Below, one piece after another: positions 13,701-26,860 of a stretch of DNA of 64,000 nt (position 1 is the stretch's first letter; every line of letters begins with the position of its first letter). The DNA is from Dromaius novaehollandiae (lineage: Eukaryota > Chordata > Aves > Casuariiformes > Dromaiidae): positions 61,852,841-61,916,840 of the forward strand of contig NC_088132.1 of NCBI RefSeq assembly GCF_036370855.1. Direction: 5' to 3'. The notes below the pieces were generated by a model that worked only from the letters and a program-made list of their open reading frames with translations, ran no database searches and was not told the origin of the DNA. The position numbers and the translations under genes were made by a program.

Positions 13701-14265
13701 AGCAGGGAGAATAGAGGAAGTCTGCTTTATCTATTCTCTGGGGTGGGAACATTTTTCCAAAGAAAACTAACTGCTTCTAGATGGTTTCAAGTTTTGATGG
13801 CCATGAAAGATTCCTATATTTTTCAAAGGTATGTGTGGAACATACAAGTGTTCCAGTATGGAACACGTTCATAGTCTGTAAAGCAAATGTTTGTAACATC
13901 CTCTTTTCTGTAACAACCTCTAGTGTATGAAGAGGAATGATTATCTAGTAATCATGTGATGACATAGGTGAGAAGGTGAATGATCATAGGGAGTGGTTAC
14001 AAGAAATGTGTCTTGTGAAGCAGACATCACCCCTCCCTTTCAGGGTTTGAAACTCAACACTAATCAGGACAGGAAAGGGATCTCAGCAGGTGAAATCCGA
14101 GCTTTAGAAAGAAGTTGGCAAAACACCCAATATTGAGAGATATTTTATCATTATGTTGATGTCTAAGCTTGATGGTATGGGGCTAAATACTTCCTTGCAA
14201 GAAGACCTTGGTGCAGAACACTTTCAATAAACTGAAGGTAGGAAAGTCAAAGGGCTCCTTTCCCC
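7730..14265. other. unique AT-rich sequence, no gene seen
   Basis: Long stretches of AT-rich unique DNA without a supported gene or repeat. A minus-strand open frame of 132 codons at 12936-13334 is the longest here. It lacks a recognisable complete domain and is discussed separately. A short CCTT microsatellite-like run sits near 9842-9856. Confidence 0.45.
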
Positions 14266-14303
14266 ATTGCACCATGGTGCTAGCAAGGATTGAGTCAAAG
14301 GGA

Positions 14304-14498
14304 TGTTCAGCATTCAGCTGGAGGAGACAAACTCTGGTGTCAGATTAAAAATTGCCCAAAGAGGCTGTGTATTCTCCATCCTTGGAGATATTCAGATCTC
14401 AGCCAGAGTGGCCCTGAGCAACCTGCTCTAATGGGCCCTGCTCTGAGCAGGAAGTTGGAGCAGATAACAATGTAGGTGCTAAAGACCTTAAAGGGATG
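14304..14498 (+). mobile_element. CR1 LINE 3' end, truncated and decayed
   Basis: The stretch 'gcccaaagaggctgtgtatt', then 'ctccatccttggagatattc', 'ccctgagcaacctgctct' and 'gaccctgctctgagcagg'-like words match the 3' untranslated part of CR1 non-LTR retrotransposons in their sense orientation. Only the terminal ~200 bp is present, as is usual for CR1, which is nearly always 5'-truncated. The terminal ATTCTRTGA octamer repeats have decayed beyond recognition after 'gttggagcagataac'. No coding sequence remains. Of the CR1 pieces in this window it is the closest to typical avian families. Confidence 0.88.
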
Positions 14499-14499
14499 T

Positions 14500-17400
14500 T
14501 TGGGTAAGGTTTGTCAAATCAAAATTATAATACAAACAAGTTTCTAAAGCTGATGTTTATGTTTTAAGATTAGATTCTTTAACTCTGTAAAACATGTAAA
14601 ATAAGTTACAGAAATTCATATCATAGATTATTAAATACCTTATCATATACTTCTCCATATCTATAAAAATGTATCTGTAAGACCAAAGTGTGGCAAAGAT
14701 TTTCATTAAACTTCTTCATTAAAAATGAAAGTTTGGCAGCACGAAAATCCTTTGCGAATTCATGTTCTTTCTTTGAATTGTTTTGGAAAAAAGAAAAAGT
14801 AGCAGAGCACGGAACAAAAAATTCTCAAGTCTGCAAAGTATTCACATTTTCCAAATGAAGCAGATCATTTTTCTAATTTGAGACAAGATATTTTTTCCTC
14901 CAAATGTGGTTTAACATGATGCTCAAAATCCAAGTGAATCATCTTATGTCAAATGAAGTGTTTCTTCCTATTTGAAACAATTTTCAACTTTGTTTTTCTT
15001 AAATTTTTTTGCTTGACCTGAAATGTTCCTTTTGGAACTGCAAGTGAAATCAATCAGTCCAAGAGGAGAAACCTAAATACACTTTAATCAAAAAATATAT
15101 TAATCTTGCTCTGAGGCTGAGATAAAGGAAGCTGAGAAATGCCCTTTGATTTGCAGACTCTAAACAATTAGAAGTATACATTCTCTGTCTAACAGGCTGA
15201 TTTTAAATAGCTGAATCAAACCATGAATAATCCAATCAAAAACAGAAGCTATAGAAGCTATGTTCTCAGAATTATCACACAAAACTGTAAGGTCTTGCCT
15301 TTCCCTTCATTCCAAAAGCTCAACATCCATAAGTCTGAGCCTTGACCAAATAATCCCCCTTTCTCAAAAACTCACTGACATCCTGACCCTATCTGAAAGC
15401 AAATTTTCTTTTATTCATCTTTGAGATTTATGAGCAATGAAAAATGCTCAGAGAAATACATCCAAAGGAAAGAATGCTGCAACTGAAAGAAATCCATATT
15501 TCTATAAAGCAAGAAAAATCTGCTGACTCTCTTTTCTTCTTACGTATTCTTCAGCAGTTCATGCAAATTAAACTTTTCTAAAACTTTATTTTTCACCACA
15601 TACAAATCTCCTTTTGTTAAGGGAGATGACATCTAAAGATCATAGTCACAAGTTTCACAGTTCAGTGCGAAATGCTAAATGAATAAGGAGAATGAAATAC
15701 CATGAGGGAAAAGAGGAAATAAGATTACTATGTCAAAGAAAGACTAAAAATACTAGGCAGCAATCCAAGGACCTGGTTTTCAGGTCTTGCTGATCAATCA
15801 CAACTTCAAGTGGCTTCAGGGGAATGTCTGAAGCCCAACACTTCGGAACGGAAAACCACCACATCTGCTTGTGTAGAGTCTGTTTATTGAACTACACTCT
15901 GAGAAGAGGCATATACTCCTCGAATGCCAAGCAGGACATAACAATCTGATTGGTTTCCCACTGGTGCAAAAAGCACAGTTCTGAGTGATTTCCTGGAAAA
16001 AAATACTCCTGAGTCTTTGTGCATTAGCAAGAATGATCATCCAGTCCCATCTTTGCCTTTTATTTATTTCTTGCCACAGTACCACTCCAATGCCAAGAGA
16101 GCTTCAGTCTTGCAAAAGAGTGTTTCAGTGAATCTCCTGTTTGGCTGCTACCAAATAGATTGATACAAGATGGCTGCACGTGGGAATTAGTGAGAAATGT
16201 AAGTAAATATTTAAAAGTAATTTTCTTTTGGTGGCAGAGCTGGCTTAAGACTGTACAAAAATTTGCTGAGTGACAGGGAGAGCCTGGTTGGAACACTGGT
16301 TCTATGTAAAAATAATATGGCCAAAAAAGGTCTCTTTAGCTGACATTAGTTCCACAGCCGGATTCAGTGTGCAGTAATGCAGGCAGCTGGGGGGCAGCAG
16401 GGAGGTGGAAAGAATGTCAAAAGAAAAACAAGGAGTCTCAAATCGCAGCTTTAGTGATATTTGAAGTGAAACTCTGAGAGGGAAAATGTGCTGAAAACCA
16501 TGAAAAGAGATTTTTTTGACAAACCTCAATCCTCTCAGAAAATATTAAAAAAACCCAATGAACTGAAGCAGGTTTTTCTGCCCTGTACACTCCAAAAATT
16601 GTGGTTACTTAAGTAAACAAAATGTGATTATCCTGGGATATCAAATCATAGCTCTTAGGGAAATGATAAGTGGTGTGTAGCTGGGTCCAGCAACATGAAA
16701 AGGGAGGTGTTATGTGGCAGAGTAATATAACAACAGTTGCCAGCCTTCATTAAGCAATATGAACCTTTTAATGGAATATTGTTTTGATAAAGGAAAAGAC
16801 CTCACAAAATTGAGTCTAAACTTAAAGATAGAAGATAACAGGTGAAATTACACGGTGTAATACTGATAATACATGGCTGATATGGTGCACTTCCAAATTA
16901 GTGAGAAATCATTCCATAATCTGTAATTTGGAAATTAAGGCAAAATATTCTTTCGCAAATATATTTATACATTTTCACTCATTTTACTGTATTTATCTGA
17001 AAGGAAAAAAAATGCCTTTCAATGATGGAGGGAACCTACATGTTTTCAAATTATGCTACCTGACAGCTAAGGTTGTCATTTATGTTTTCCAGTCAACTTT
17101 TAAGACTGAAAAACATAAACACCAGATGGTCCTTATATTTCTGTCTCTAAATTAGTGGTGGCATATAGCTGCAGTGGTTCTGGAGCAACCCACAGAAGAA
17201 CAGAAGTAAAAACAGTAACCCACAGAGAAGAGTAACCACAAATAACTTAATATCTTATTCATCCTTTCTAGATGCAAAATTTTCTTCTTGCTTTTCATAT
17301 TGGCTCAGTGCATCAACTTGTCCATCTGCAACTTCCGGTGCAGCCCCATGCACTAGATTCTATTTATTTTTCTCATCAACACACTGAATATGTCAAAGAC

Positions 17401-18640
17401 AAGACAATTTTTCATGAAAACCACAGTTGCTCAGACTTTGTTCAACCAAATATTGCTCCAAGCATCCCCAAAGCAGATGGGAAAAAATAACCGGATGCAG
17501 TTAACTAAAGAAACTCAGTCACAATATTTTCCTCTGAATTCTTATGCTTGAACAAAAATAATAAACACACTTTGTGAATGTCGAGAAATCATTTAACTAC
17601 TGCTATACAGCCAGAACCCTCCATGTATTACATACCAGTCATCTATCTTTAAATACATTTTCTTTCATCTTAAATGAAATACATGCAACCTTTGGGAAAT
17701 TCTAGGCACTGTCAACATTAATTCAAATCTAACTACAAAAATATTTGCAAAGCCTCTCCAGCAGTGAGTTTCCACCTCTCCTTGCCATATAGTGTGACCA
17801 AGCAGCCTGAATTTAAACTCCTACCGTACACAGTCCCATGGAGTTAAAGAAAATCTCACTGTTGTTCATCCTCTGTATGAGAGAGGATGTGTGAGAGTGG
17901 ATAGGACTGCAGCATATGAGGAGGATGGACTCCAGACTTTTGGACCAAGCTGCAAAGTCAATATCTCCTCCAAGACAATATCTTGTTGTCAGCTCCTTTT
18001 TTGTTTCTAAAGGGCATCTCTTTGAGCATGTCCTTGAACTTCAAAATGGAAGAATAACATATAAAGAAATGCAATTTCCCAAGTAAGCAGACTCCAAATA
18101 ATTTAGGTAGATTAGAAATGATACTTTCGGCTCTCTGCAAAAGTCAGTGGAAATAAAAACCCACTCCTTTGTTTTTCCAGGACAGTATCTAAGCTCTTTG
18201 GATTAGGTGTTACTGCATCTAGGCTTTCTTGGACTTTCTTCTTTTTAGAACTCAGCCATACACAGATTTCAATGGGATACAAAATAGACTATCATGATGC
18301 TTTTGAAAAGTTCATATGGAAACAACAACAATGTGGCTCTTAAAATCCTAATACTCAATACTCTGATCAAAATTCCCCTTTTGTCAGCTGCACACTTTCT
18401 TTACATAGTGTCCCAGGTTTAACTTTGCTTAGAGGAAGTTTTGCTAGACATGTAAAGGCCTACACTGTGCATTTTATCCTTTTCCACATTATAGGTAAAC
18501 TTCACATAATTTCTATGAAAAACATCTTTCTGCTTGTAAAGACAAAACATTTGTACCTTAGAGGCAACTAAAGCACGAAAGCTTTACACTGTACAAAAGA
18601 GTAAAACTGCCATTCTCAGCTCTGACAGAGGGAAGTCTAC
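14500..18640. other. unique AT-rich sequence, no gene seen
   Basis: AT-rich DNA with scattered short frames on both strands (for example the minus-strand frames between 15816 and 16529). None carries a recognisable domain or splice structure. No named mobile element was recognised. Confidence 0.45.
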
Positions 18641-18794
18641 TGCCACGTTAACAGCCGGTGTAACCCTGTCAACACTATGAACCAACATAAATCTGCCTGG
18701 AAGCACTCCTTGGACTGATAAAGATATGTTAGCAGAACTGCACATTCAGCTTGGGCTGTACCTAAAATTATAAAGACCCCAGAGTCTCTGACTG

Positions 18795-18862
18795 ATGTTA
18801 AAGCAGGACCCTATTCCCTGAAGTTAATGGAGTTATGCTGGTGAAAGTAAACAGATTATCAG
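18795..18862 (+). repeat. fragment of the ancient TGAARTCAATGG repeat
   Basis: CCTGAAGTTAATGGAGTTATGCTGGTG follows the same core-plus-ACTGGTATAA order as the copy at about 1.7 kb, with several substitutions. The neighbouring upstream 100 bp may belong to the same element but is too diverged to include. Confidence 0.45.
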
Positions 18863-18869
18863 GATAATC

Positions 18870-20080
18870 TTGACTTTTCCAAGCTTATACCTGATTTACA
18901 AATGAGCTAACAGGAATGTAATGTTTCTCTGTCTGTTCCTATTCTCCATTTGTCCATCACACTCTTGCCAAATAAATAATTAAGCTGATCTGTAACATCT
19001 GATCTATGTACTGGAGGCTAAAATCTGCACAGAAAAGCTTATTGCTTTTGTGCCAGCGTGCTGTAAGCTCTCACTTTGTGAGGAGCCAGTTGGCTGCTTT
19101 GCTTGCAGAATCCACCATCAGTGCGGATGAGCTGGAAGTATGAAATAAGCTCATCAGGTTTAAGAACTGCAGAATTTCTTCCTGCAACTGTATCTCTTAA
19201 ATACTTCAGAATGACCTTGCGGGTTCTTCAAAACAATTTTCTTTGCAAGCTGTAGGTTTACTCACTTTCCATACAGAGGTATCTTTTTGATAAAACTCCT
19301 TCTGCTTTTGATTCTTAAATTTGTTTTTGTTTGCTTGTTTTATTCCATCAGAATATTCCATAAGATTCCATTAAAGTGGACATATAGGTGTATGCAACCC
19401 TTCGCAGGCAAATGGAAACTTTCTGGCCATGCTCCAGGTTGACGGAAACCTGATGGAGTCTGCCTTGTTTGGTGCTGAGGTATCTCTTTTCCAAGAAGCA
19501 GGGCCTGTTAACCTGGGCTCTGCACTACACCAGCCATGTTTACATGACTTTTAGTCATCTGGAAGCACAAGCAGAAGGCTTGCGCTTGCCTCCAATAGAG
19601 GTACATGTACTTTACAGTATACACATGTCCATAAGATTTTATATGGGATGACACATAAAGAAATATTCAGAGCCAATTATGAATTAGCTGAGTTTCTCTG
19701 GCAATAAACTGTTTGAAAGAACTTCCTCTTGTAAGCCAAATGCAAAACCTGTCTCCAGGCCTATAAAATGCAAGTACCTAAACAGATCAAGAAGATGCAG
19801 AGATCTCAGAATAAAAGGTGGAATTTAGTGCTGGGAGATAGTTCAAACAGACTCCCTTTGCTTTTCAGAAGTTAGGTACAGAGGCTGTTTGGTACAGCGC
19901 TCCGCAAGAGGCCACTTCAGTAAGCAGCATTGCTGGAACACTTTCCTGCTTCTGTCTGTCAGCCTAGGCTAGAACAAAGTGCTTACCTTGTTCATCTCTC
20001 TAGGTCCACAGGAGGACTTGTGGCATCAAATTATGAGTGTCTTGTTTGTATTCCTGCAAACATCTTTTGAAATTAATTTA
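18870..20080. other. unique sequence, no gene seen
   Basis: No coding region, RNA gene or named repeat could be supported. Composition is near the window average. Confidence 0.45.
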
Positions 20081-20087
20081 GTGACTC

Positions 20088-20109
20088 CAGATTAAATATA
20101 TTTAATCTG
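20088..20109. repeat. perfect 22-bp palindrome
   Basis: The 11-base half site CAGATTAAATA is followed immediately by its exact reverse complement TATTTAATCTG with no spacer. The whole can extrude as a cruciform or serve as a symmetric protein-binding site. By chance a perfect palindrome this long is expected well under once in a window of this size, even allowing for AT richness. Confidence 0.95.
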
Positions 20110-21465
20110 AAGCAGCTGGTGTCAACTGAAGTTTTGTTTTAGTGTCAAAAGAGGTGCCCTTCTTGAGCATTTGAATATTTGCATTTGAACAAGCACAGCA
20201 AAGAGCAAATACACCTTTTAGAAAGAATTCCACTGTAAGCCCACAACAGAACAGTGTGGCTCCTACCCGACTGTAAGAGAATGGGTGCTTCCTGGAGGAT
20301 TTTCATGAAGGGTGAGTGCGTCAGCATATCTCTCTGTAAACCCTGGAACACAAACACTGATTGTTTCATTTTTGAACAATTTATAACCTTTGAAAACCTG
20401 TTTTCTGCTGCTCTTTTATGGACACAGAGCATCTTACTTTAATTGAGCTGGTTCTGTACAGCAGGATTTGAGGAGGTGAATACCAGCTCCTGTATCTCAC
20501 CTCTGCAGGTGCCTTCTGCATGCTATTGAACCAGCTCTTTGAGCCAGGCTAGTAGGTCCGCTGTGTGCAGCTTTGCAGGGTAAGGATACAGTAGGTATTA
20601 TTAACCACTTGCTGCTGCTCTGTATTAGAAGGACATTTTCTCCTGCCTCTGGTGAGATACTCTGTGCTCTGATGCTTGCACATACTGAGATCAATACTGG
20701 GCCAAAGCAAGGAAACATGGTTGAGCCCAGAATGGATTATATGAATAATGGTCTAGTGCATGAAGTGAAAAACAAAGTTTCAGGCAATATTATTTATTAG
20801 ATTAATTAAATCAACCAGACTTTAAGAATTATTGTCTCCAGGGTACGCACCAAATACAGTGCAGAGCAGAGAACATTCTGGCTAGGAATTCATATTTCAT
20901 AGGTAAAAAGGCCAAAATTTCATTTTGCAGGAAGATGTGAGAAACAGATCCTAGTTGAAGCACAGACTGAAAAGTCCCTTCCTTAAACAGCTAACATGCT
21001 TGACAAGTAAGTCTTTTCCTATATTCACCTTCTCAGTTTGTCTAATTAATTATGAGTAATTTCCTCTTACTAACAGAATTTAGAAAAAAAGTGAAATAAT
21101 CATTGGTGATTTTCTATATTCCTTTAGCAGCAGAGAATGCAGGCATCATTTTTGAATATATCCGAGAAACCAGAAGTGCAGGTATTCAGGTAATATCAAG
21201 AGAGGTGCCTCAGGACTTCTCTTTCATATTGAAAATAATTTTTTATTGTGGAAACTTTCTTTCGCCATTTGAATACTACTTACTGATGGCATGTACCTAG
21301 GCATCACTGTTTAGTAGGTAAGGAAGCCGCTACTGCTGGTTCCTCAAATGATGCTTTTACACAGTAACACCGACACTTTCTTCTGCGGTGGAGAGTAAAG
21401 AGAAAGCTATGTCATAACTTTGGCAGAATTGGGACGGTTATGAAACTTCTTCACATATCCAACAC
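20110..21465. other. unique sequence, no assigned gene
   Basis: Overlapping frames on both strands at 20145-20800 contradict each other and show no domain. One 54-nt splice-bounded segment at 21128-21181 is described among the findings but is not strong enough to annotate as an exon. Confidence 0.4.
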
Positions 21466-21470
21466 ACAAT

Positions 21471-21528
21471 AGGAAAAAAACAGGACGGTGTGCTTGTGGA
21501 ACATACTCCCATTGTCCTGTTTTTTCCT
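21471..21528. repeat. long imperfect inverted repeat (hairpin)
   Basis: The left arm AGGAAAAAAACAGGAC (21471-21486) is complementary to the right arm GTCCTGTTTTTTCCT (21514-21528) over 15 pairs with one bulged A. On the plus-strand transcript, two G-U, one U-A and one G-C pair extend the stem inward to about 19 pairs, leaving a loop near 19 nt. The size is in the range of a small pre-miRNA hairpin, but there is no evidence of expression. A fragment of a miniature inverted-repeat element is an alternative. Confidence 0.8.
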
Positions 21529-21529
21529 C

Positions 21530-24500
21530 TAATCATGAGATATTAATATTCTGGTGGCATTTTTTTTAGAATTATTATATACTGAGTGCCATAAAAATAT
21601 ATGTATTTTACAAACAGAAGTGATAATTCCTGAAGAAGAAGTCCCTGTCCCTGAGTAGTTTCACCTAACTGGCAGAATACAGAAGTTCTTGACTGAGGCA
21701 CAAGAAGGATGCAGATCTATGTGATAATTTCCAAAAGCAGAGGTTTTTAAAGAAGGATTTAAAGAGAGGAAGGACATTCACTGCACAGAAAGTGAAAAAA
21801 TAGCCTCTCTGTCTGGATCAATAAAGCACAGTTTAGACAGATCAAAAGAAATAATCTGTCTCCTGACAACTGTGTGTTTCAAAAATTGATTTCAACAGTG
21901 AAATTAGACACTGAGTAATTTTGAGATAAAATATCTGTTATTTGTAGACACCAGTGAAAACACTGTGCTCAACTTTGTCAGGTGATGAGGGGCTTTCAAT
22001 ATGTTGCTAGCTGTTTGAAGTAGGCTCCTCTGAAGAAGACATAAGGAAAGAATAGAGAAGTTAAGAAAGAACTGACTAGCAGCCCCTTCTCTAGCCTTAG
22101 TCTGCTGATATCCTGACTTCCCTTCAGGTCTATACTGAAACACTTATATCTGGCAGAAGCCTGGTGAATGTTACAAATCAATGAGCCCTGAGCAAGACTG
22201 CAACGACCTCCAGCATCTATGCCAAGCTTCTGGTGTATTGGAGAACTGCTAGTTTGATACTGCTAGTCTGATACCATGAATTTGTGGCCCAAGAAAAGAG
22301 CCAGATGACTGGTAGCATGTCATGGCAGCATTCCCAGCCTCTGCTTGTCTCAGCCATGTCACTTTCTCCACAACCTTGTGAGTGGCAGATGTCTAAACAT
22401 GATGGCACAGGGGCAACAGTGTGGGTGCCAAAAGGTGTAGGCAGATGAGGGCTCTTACCTTGGTTGGAAGAAAGGTACAGATGAGCTACATCTAACAAAC
22501 ACTATAGAAACCTTGATACATGTGCAGCCAGCCTGGTGGGACAGGTGGTATCCCTGAGGCGGTAGAGGACCGATGTTCATCGGATGCCTGTAAGCATGCA
22601 TTTGCTGTGGTACTCTAAATGCCATATTTGAGGCAGGTCTTTGGAAAGCGCTAAGAAAATGTGAATGTCACAACAGGCATTCAAATTAATTTAGTTTTTT
22701 TGCGTAGAAACAGTGATAGGCAAAGAACTAGTTTATGGCCCTCTCTGAGAACCATGGTATTGTAACAGGGTACTCTTGGAGATCGGAAAGGGAAGAGAAG
22801 TTACTGCTTCAGGAATGGGGAGGAGTAATGACAGGAGATATTGACTACTGAGCTCCTAACCCAGCAGACAAACAGAAGAGCATGCTTTCAAATTCAGCTG
22901 TTTCAAAATGCACACATTCATTTTAACTTTGCACGCCTGTTCTAATAGGGTCAGCACAAAGATTATCCATCAGTTAGATTCTGCTGCACCTTACCTGTAA
23001 ACCTTCAATTTTAGGTAAATCTGATAGCAATGCTCTGCCAGGGTGATCGTTATGCTGTTGATACAGTGCCACAGTAGATGTACAGCTATACAGACCACAG
23101 GAAAGAAGAATGAAGTTTAACCAGCTGAAGGCAGCAACTGGTACAGTTGGTGGTTTCTCTTAAGTGAAAATAAAAGGCATTTGGGATAAAAACATGATTC
23201 CTCCTCATTGTTTCTATGGGAACCAGCTTCAAATAAGTTCTGTAACCAGACACTTATTTAGACAAAAATATTTCATATCTGAGGTATGGAATTACACACT
23301 GTAATCAGTAAGCAGTTCTGAAATTAAAAGAGAAATTATACTTCCAAGTCACAATCTGAGATTTGAATTAAATAAATCTGTATTCCCTAGTTGCCTTAAA
23401 ATGAGAGAGAGAATATGATTGTTACTGCAGAAGTGTGGCCATTTATTCATTCTTGCAGGGCATCAAAATTCAATACTTGGTGTTAGATAAATCATTAGAT
23501 AACTTAGTATTAATAAATGTGTATGAAAATAATAAGCAAGAATTAATAAATCAAAAATGAACATAAGCCATTCAGTGTTACAGAGAAGAATGGAGAATGC
23601 AAAGTATACTGCACAATTACTTCCATTTGTTTTTTTCTGTAAGGAAATGACTTATTCTTTCAACTGTAAATTCTTTATTGCTAAGACACATATAGTATCT
23701 CTCGCTAACAATTACACTGCTCCACATAGCTTAGAGCAAACTGTAATAAGATCCTGGAACTGTTCAGCAACCTGATAGAAATTCTGAAAATAAAAAATTA
23801 TACTTCTATGTCATTGTGTATCAAAATGAATAATACAGGCTATACAATGTCCCTTGTTGTTTATAGTGATATTAATCAATTTATTTCTTGCACTGTCTCC
23901 AATTTTAGTTTTCAGTAAATTGCACATATATGTCCTCACATCTTACTGACAAAACATAATTAATGAAGTAAGGTTGGACAGTGACGTCTGCCTTCTAGGA
24001 TATAGACTTAAGCATAACTCAAGCTTTGAAAAACAGGAAATGAAGACTTATAAAGATATGTATCTATTCCCTTAACCCTGACCCTGCTGGAGTTAGGAAC
24101 TGCAAGTAGGAATGACTGCATCTGCAAGCAATTAATGTGTCCTTTCTTGCTAAGTGTAGCTTCACAGAATGGAGCTTGTGATTCGAAGTGGGATACGAAA
24201 GCTAAAACTTCTTATTCTCTTATTTTCAGAGGTCTGCTGAGCCTGATGTTCTGCAAGGGCACAAGAAACCCTTGAGTAATTAACTCTGCCTTAAGGTGTT
24301 TTAATCCAGTAATTTCCTAGTAATTTTTAAAAGAAAGAAAACATTTTTTTACAGACATTACTGATTATTTAAACACCTGAATTACAAACCTACATGAGGA
24401 GATGCTATTGTGACTGGTAAGAAAGTGCATAGCATCCTTTTGTGTTTTTTGCATTTTCTATATACTTCATTATGGCAGAACAGGGGTTACAGTTGTGCCT

Positions 24501-26765
24501 AAAAATCTTTGGAATATTCTGTAATTAAAAGGCTAGTAACATCAGGACTATGTTAAAGGATGGACTGCGTGATGGATATCAAGTGAATAACTGATAATCT
24601 TAGCTAGTTACACAGCCTGAGACAGTAACAGAGCTTGTATACAGAAGTCTGCACACGAGCATGCATGCTCAAGTCCTGACTGAATAAGAATGAGCACACA
24701 GCTCAGCCACGCTTTCTGCCTCACCCGCTGCATGAATTCTTGACCAGCCATTATATGAAAGTATGTGCATAATTGGGGATTTATGCCTCAACAGTACTAC
24801 CTGATAGACATCTAATAAACTCTTGCACTGCATGAGCAATCCACAGCTGTTGAAAAGTTTTGCAAGCTCTTACAAATTAGGAGGGGTCTTCAAGCACACT
24901 CAGGGTAAAACAGTCACAATAGTCAGGATGTACAGTCTTCATCGGACCATTCAAGAAATTCTAATTAAAAAACAAATGCAGTTTTGCTGTAGGTCAGGGA
25001 GCAAGAACATATAGTAAATGGAAAGAAATGAGGAGGATTGAAGATGAAGAGGTGAAGTTACCAGTCTGAAATACAGTTGAATTTCATTTAAGGAACTTAA
25101 GTAGCAAATTCATGGCTCCAAAGCATAAATTAAGTTAGCATTTACTTCTGTGTATTTATGTTAACTATTTATTCTTCCTTTTCTATGGTTTAGCCTTAGA
25201 GGATGATCTCAAAATAGTAGGTTAAAATATCTGGCATGACGCATAAAAGACAAATTTTAAAGAATCAAAATCCAGCATTGTGCATATTTAGTTATATGTG
25301 GACACAAATGAATCATTCTGACATCTTCTTATACAGTTTAGAGGTGCAAGTAAGCAATTCATGTTTTATCCTGACCTTCCATATTAATAAAGCTATTTAA
25401 CTCTGCTCTAAATCTAATAAGCTTCCAAATTCTGCATCTTGCTTTTGAATCCTCTAAAAATATGATGGCTCAAATGCCCTATCTTCCTTTATGTTTTAGC
25501 TTTGCACTTAAGTTTCTCACTGAATTTCAAAGCAGGAAAAATGAGCATAGTTTTATTTTCTTACACATTTCTAGCAGACTCTAGAAGAACAAAAAGCCTG
25601 GGCCTAAAGGACCGAAATATGATCAAAGGTGTTGGTTTAGTCCCTGACTTTGCTGCAGGAGTCCTCTGTGGCTTGGAGCAAGGCTTGATTTCAGTTCCCC
25701 AGTTCAGAGGTAAATGGAAATAATAGTGAAGCAAATTTACTCTGAAAGGTGGCTGGTGGGAATGTACCTCCCGGGCAATATTAGCAACACACTGAGTAGC
25801 ACGCAGTCTCTGCATTGCATAACAAGGGGACTGTGACAGCTCCTTCTCATTGGCATTGCACCTTCGCCCAGCCTGGCTTCTTCCTTCACGCTATTTAAGA
25901 CCTGTGCACATATCAGCACAAGCACATGGGAGATGTTCAGGCATCCTCATATTGGCAGCTTACATTACTAGAGGTGTCCTAATAAGGAAGTGCTATACAA
26001 AGGTGTGTTCAGCCTAGTTTTGTGAGCCCTTGTGCAGCTTGGTTATGCAACTGAAGTTCTAGCTGATTTTCCAAAACAGGCTAAGACTTTGAATTAGATC
26101 TTTGTACATGAAATACTTCAACAGAGATGTTAAAAAGCAAATAAAGCTACCAAAAGTAAGTAATCAGAATGCAATAGTAGTAATATAATGGTGTAATATG
26201 TATCCTACTATATATTAGAATAAAAAATATTGTGATAGAATATAATAGTATTTTAACATAACTAGTTCATTATTTTCCTCTTAGTATTATTAGATAGCTG
26301 ATGGTTTACCCCAAAACAATCACTTAGCAATCAGTAAAGACAGGTACACAATGAGCAAACTTCTGGCCTTTGAATTAAAGAGTTTGGACTTTGGCTTGCG
26401 TACAATAGAATTTCACTCTGAATGTCCTGCAGTTCCACACTTTCCTGACTTCACCAAAACCACAGCCTAAGAAAATATTTGCCAGATACCTATTTGTTCT
26501 TATACTAGCCATCTGTATACTCACCTCATTTTAGAGGTGAACATTTTCTTCTCAAACTCATCAGCTGAGATACTGATAAGGAGGCAGACTCAGCTACCAA
26601 CTAACACACTGTACTGCATCTGCACTGAAGGAAATATGGTGCAAAAGATAGTGAAAGGTAGAGGGGACAAGTTAAAATTCAATGGAGCTAAGTGTTCCTT
26701 ACTATATTATTGAAATTGTCCCTGCGCAGTTCAATTATTCTTTTTATTTACAATCAAAAGTGCTT
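21530..26765. other. unique AT-rich sequence, no gene seen
   Basis: No named repeat or gene is supported. The segment 26160-26275 is extremely AT-rich with short TA/AAT words. A 14-base imperfect tandem duplication occurs at about 22247-22275. Frames on both strands near 25502-25925 overlap without a recognisable product. Confidence 0.45.
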
Positions 26766-26768
<3 letters not shown>

Positions 26769-26843
<75 letters not shown>

Positions 26844-26860
26844 TGCGCGCGCGCGCGCGC
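26769..26860. repeat. (GT)35 microsatellite continuing into (GC)n
   Basis: Thirty-five uninterrupted GT units (26769-26838) run straight into an alternating G/C tract with one GT interruption (26839-26860). All 92 bases alternate purine and pyrimidine, the composition most favourable to left-handed Z-DNA, and the GC end is the strongest part. The uninterrupted array is expected to be length-polymorphic. The Cys-Val peptides read from it are artefacts. Confidence 0.98.

Noticed and set aside
4501..24197. A shared 17-mer (GATTCGAAGTGGGATAC) at about 4501 and 24181.
   Set aside because: The flanks do not align, and one chance 17-mer match within 64 kb of both strands is not surprising. The GATTCGA word is not part of a tRNA fold at either place.
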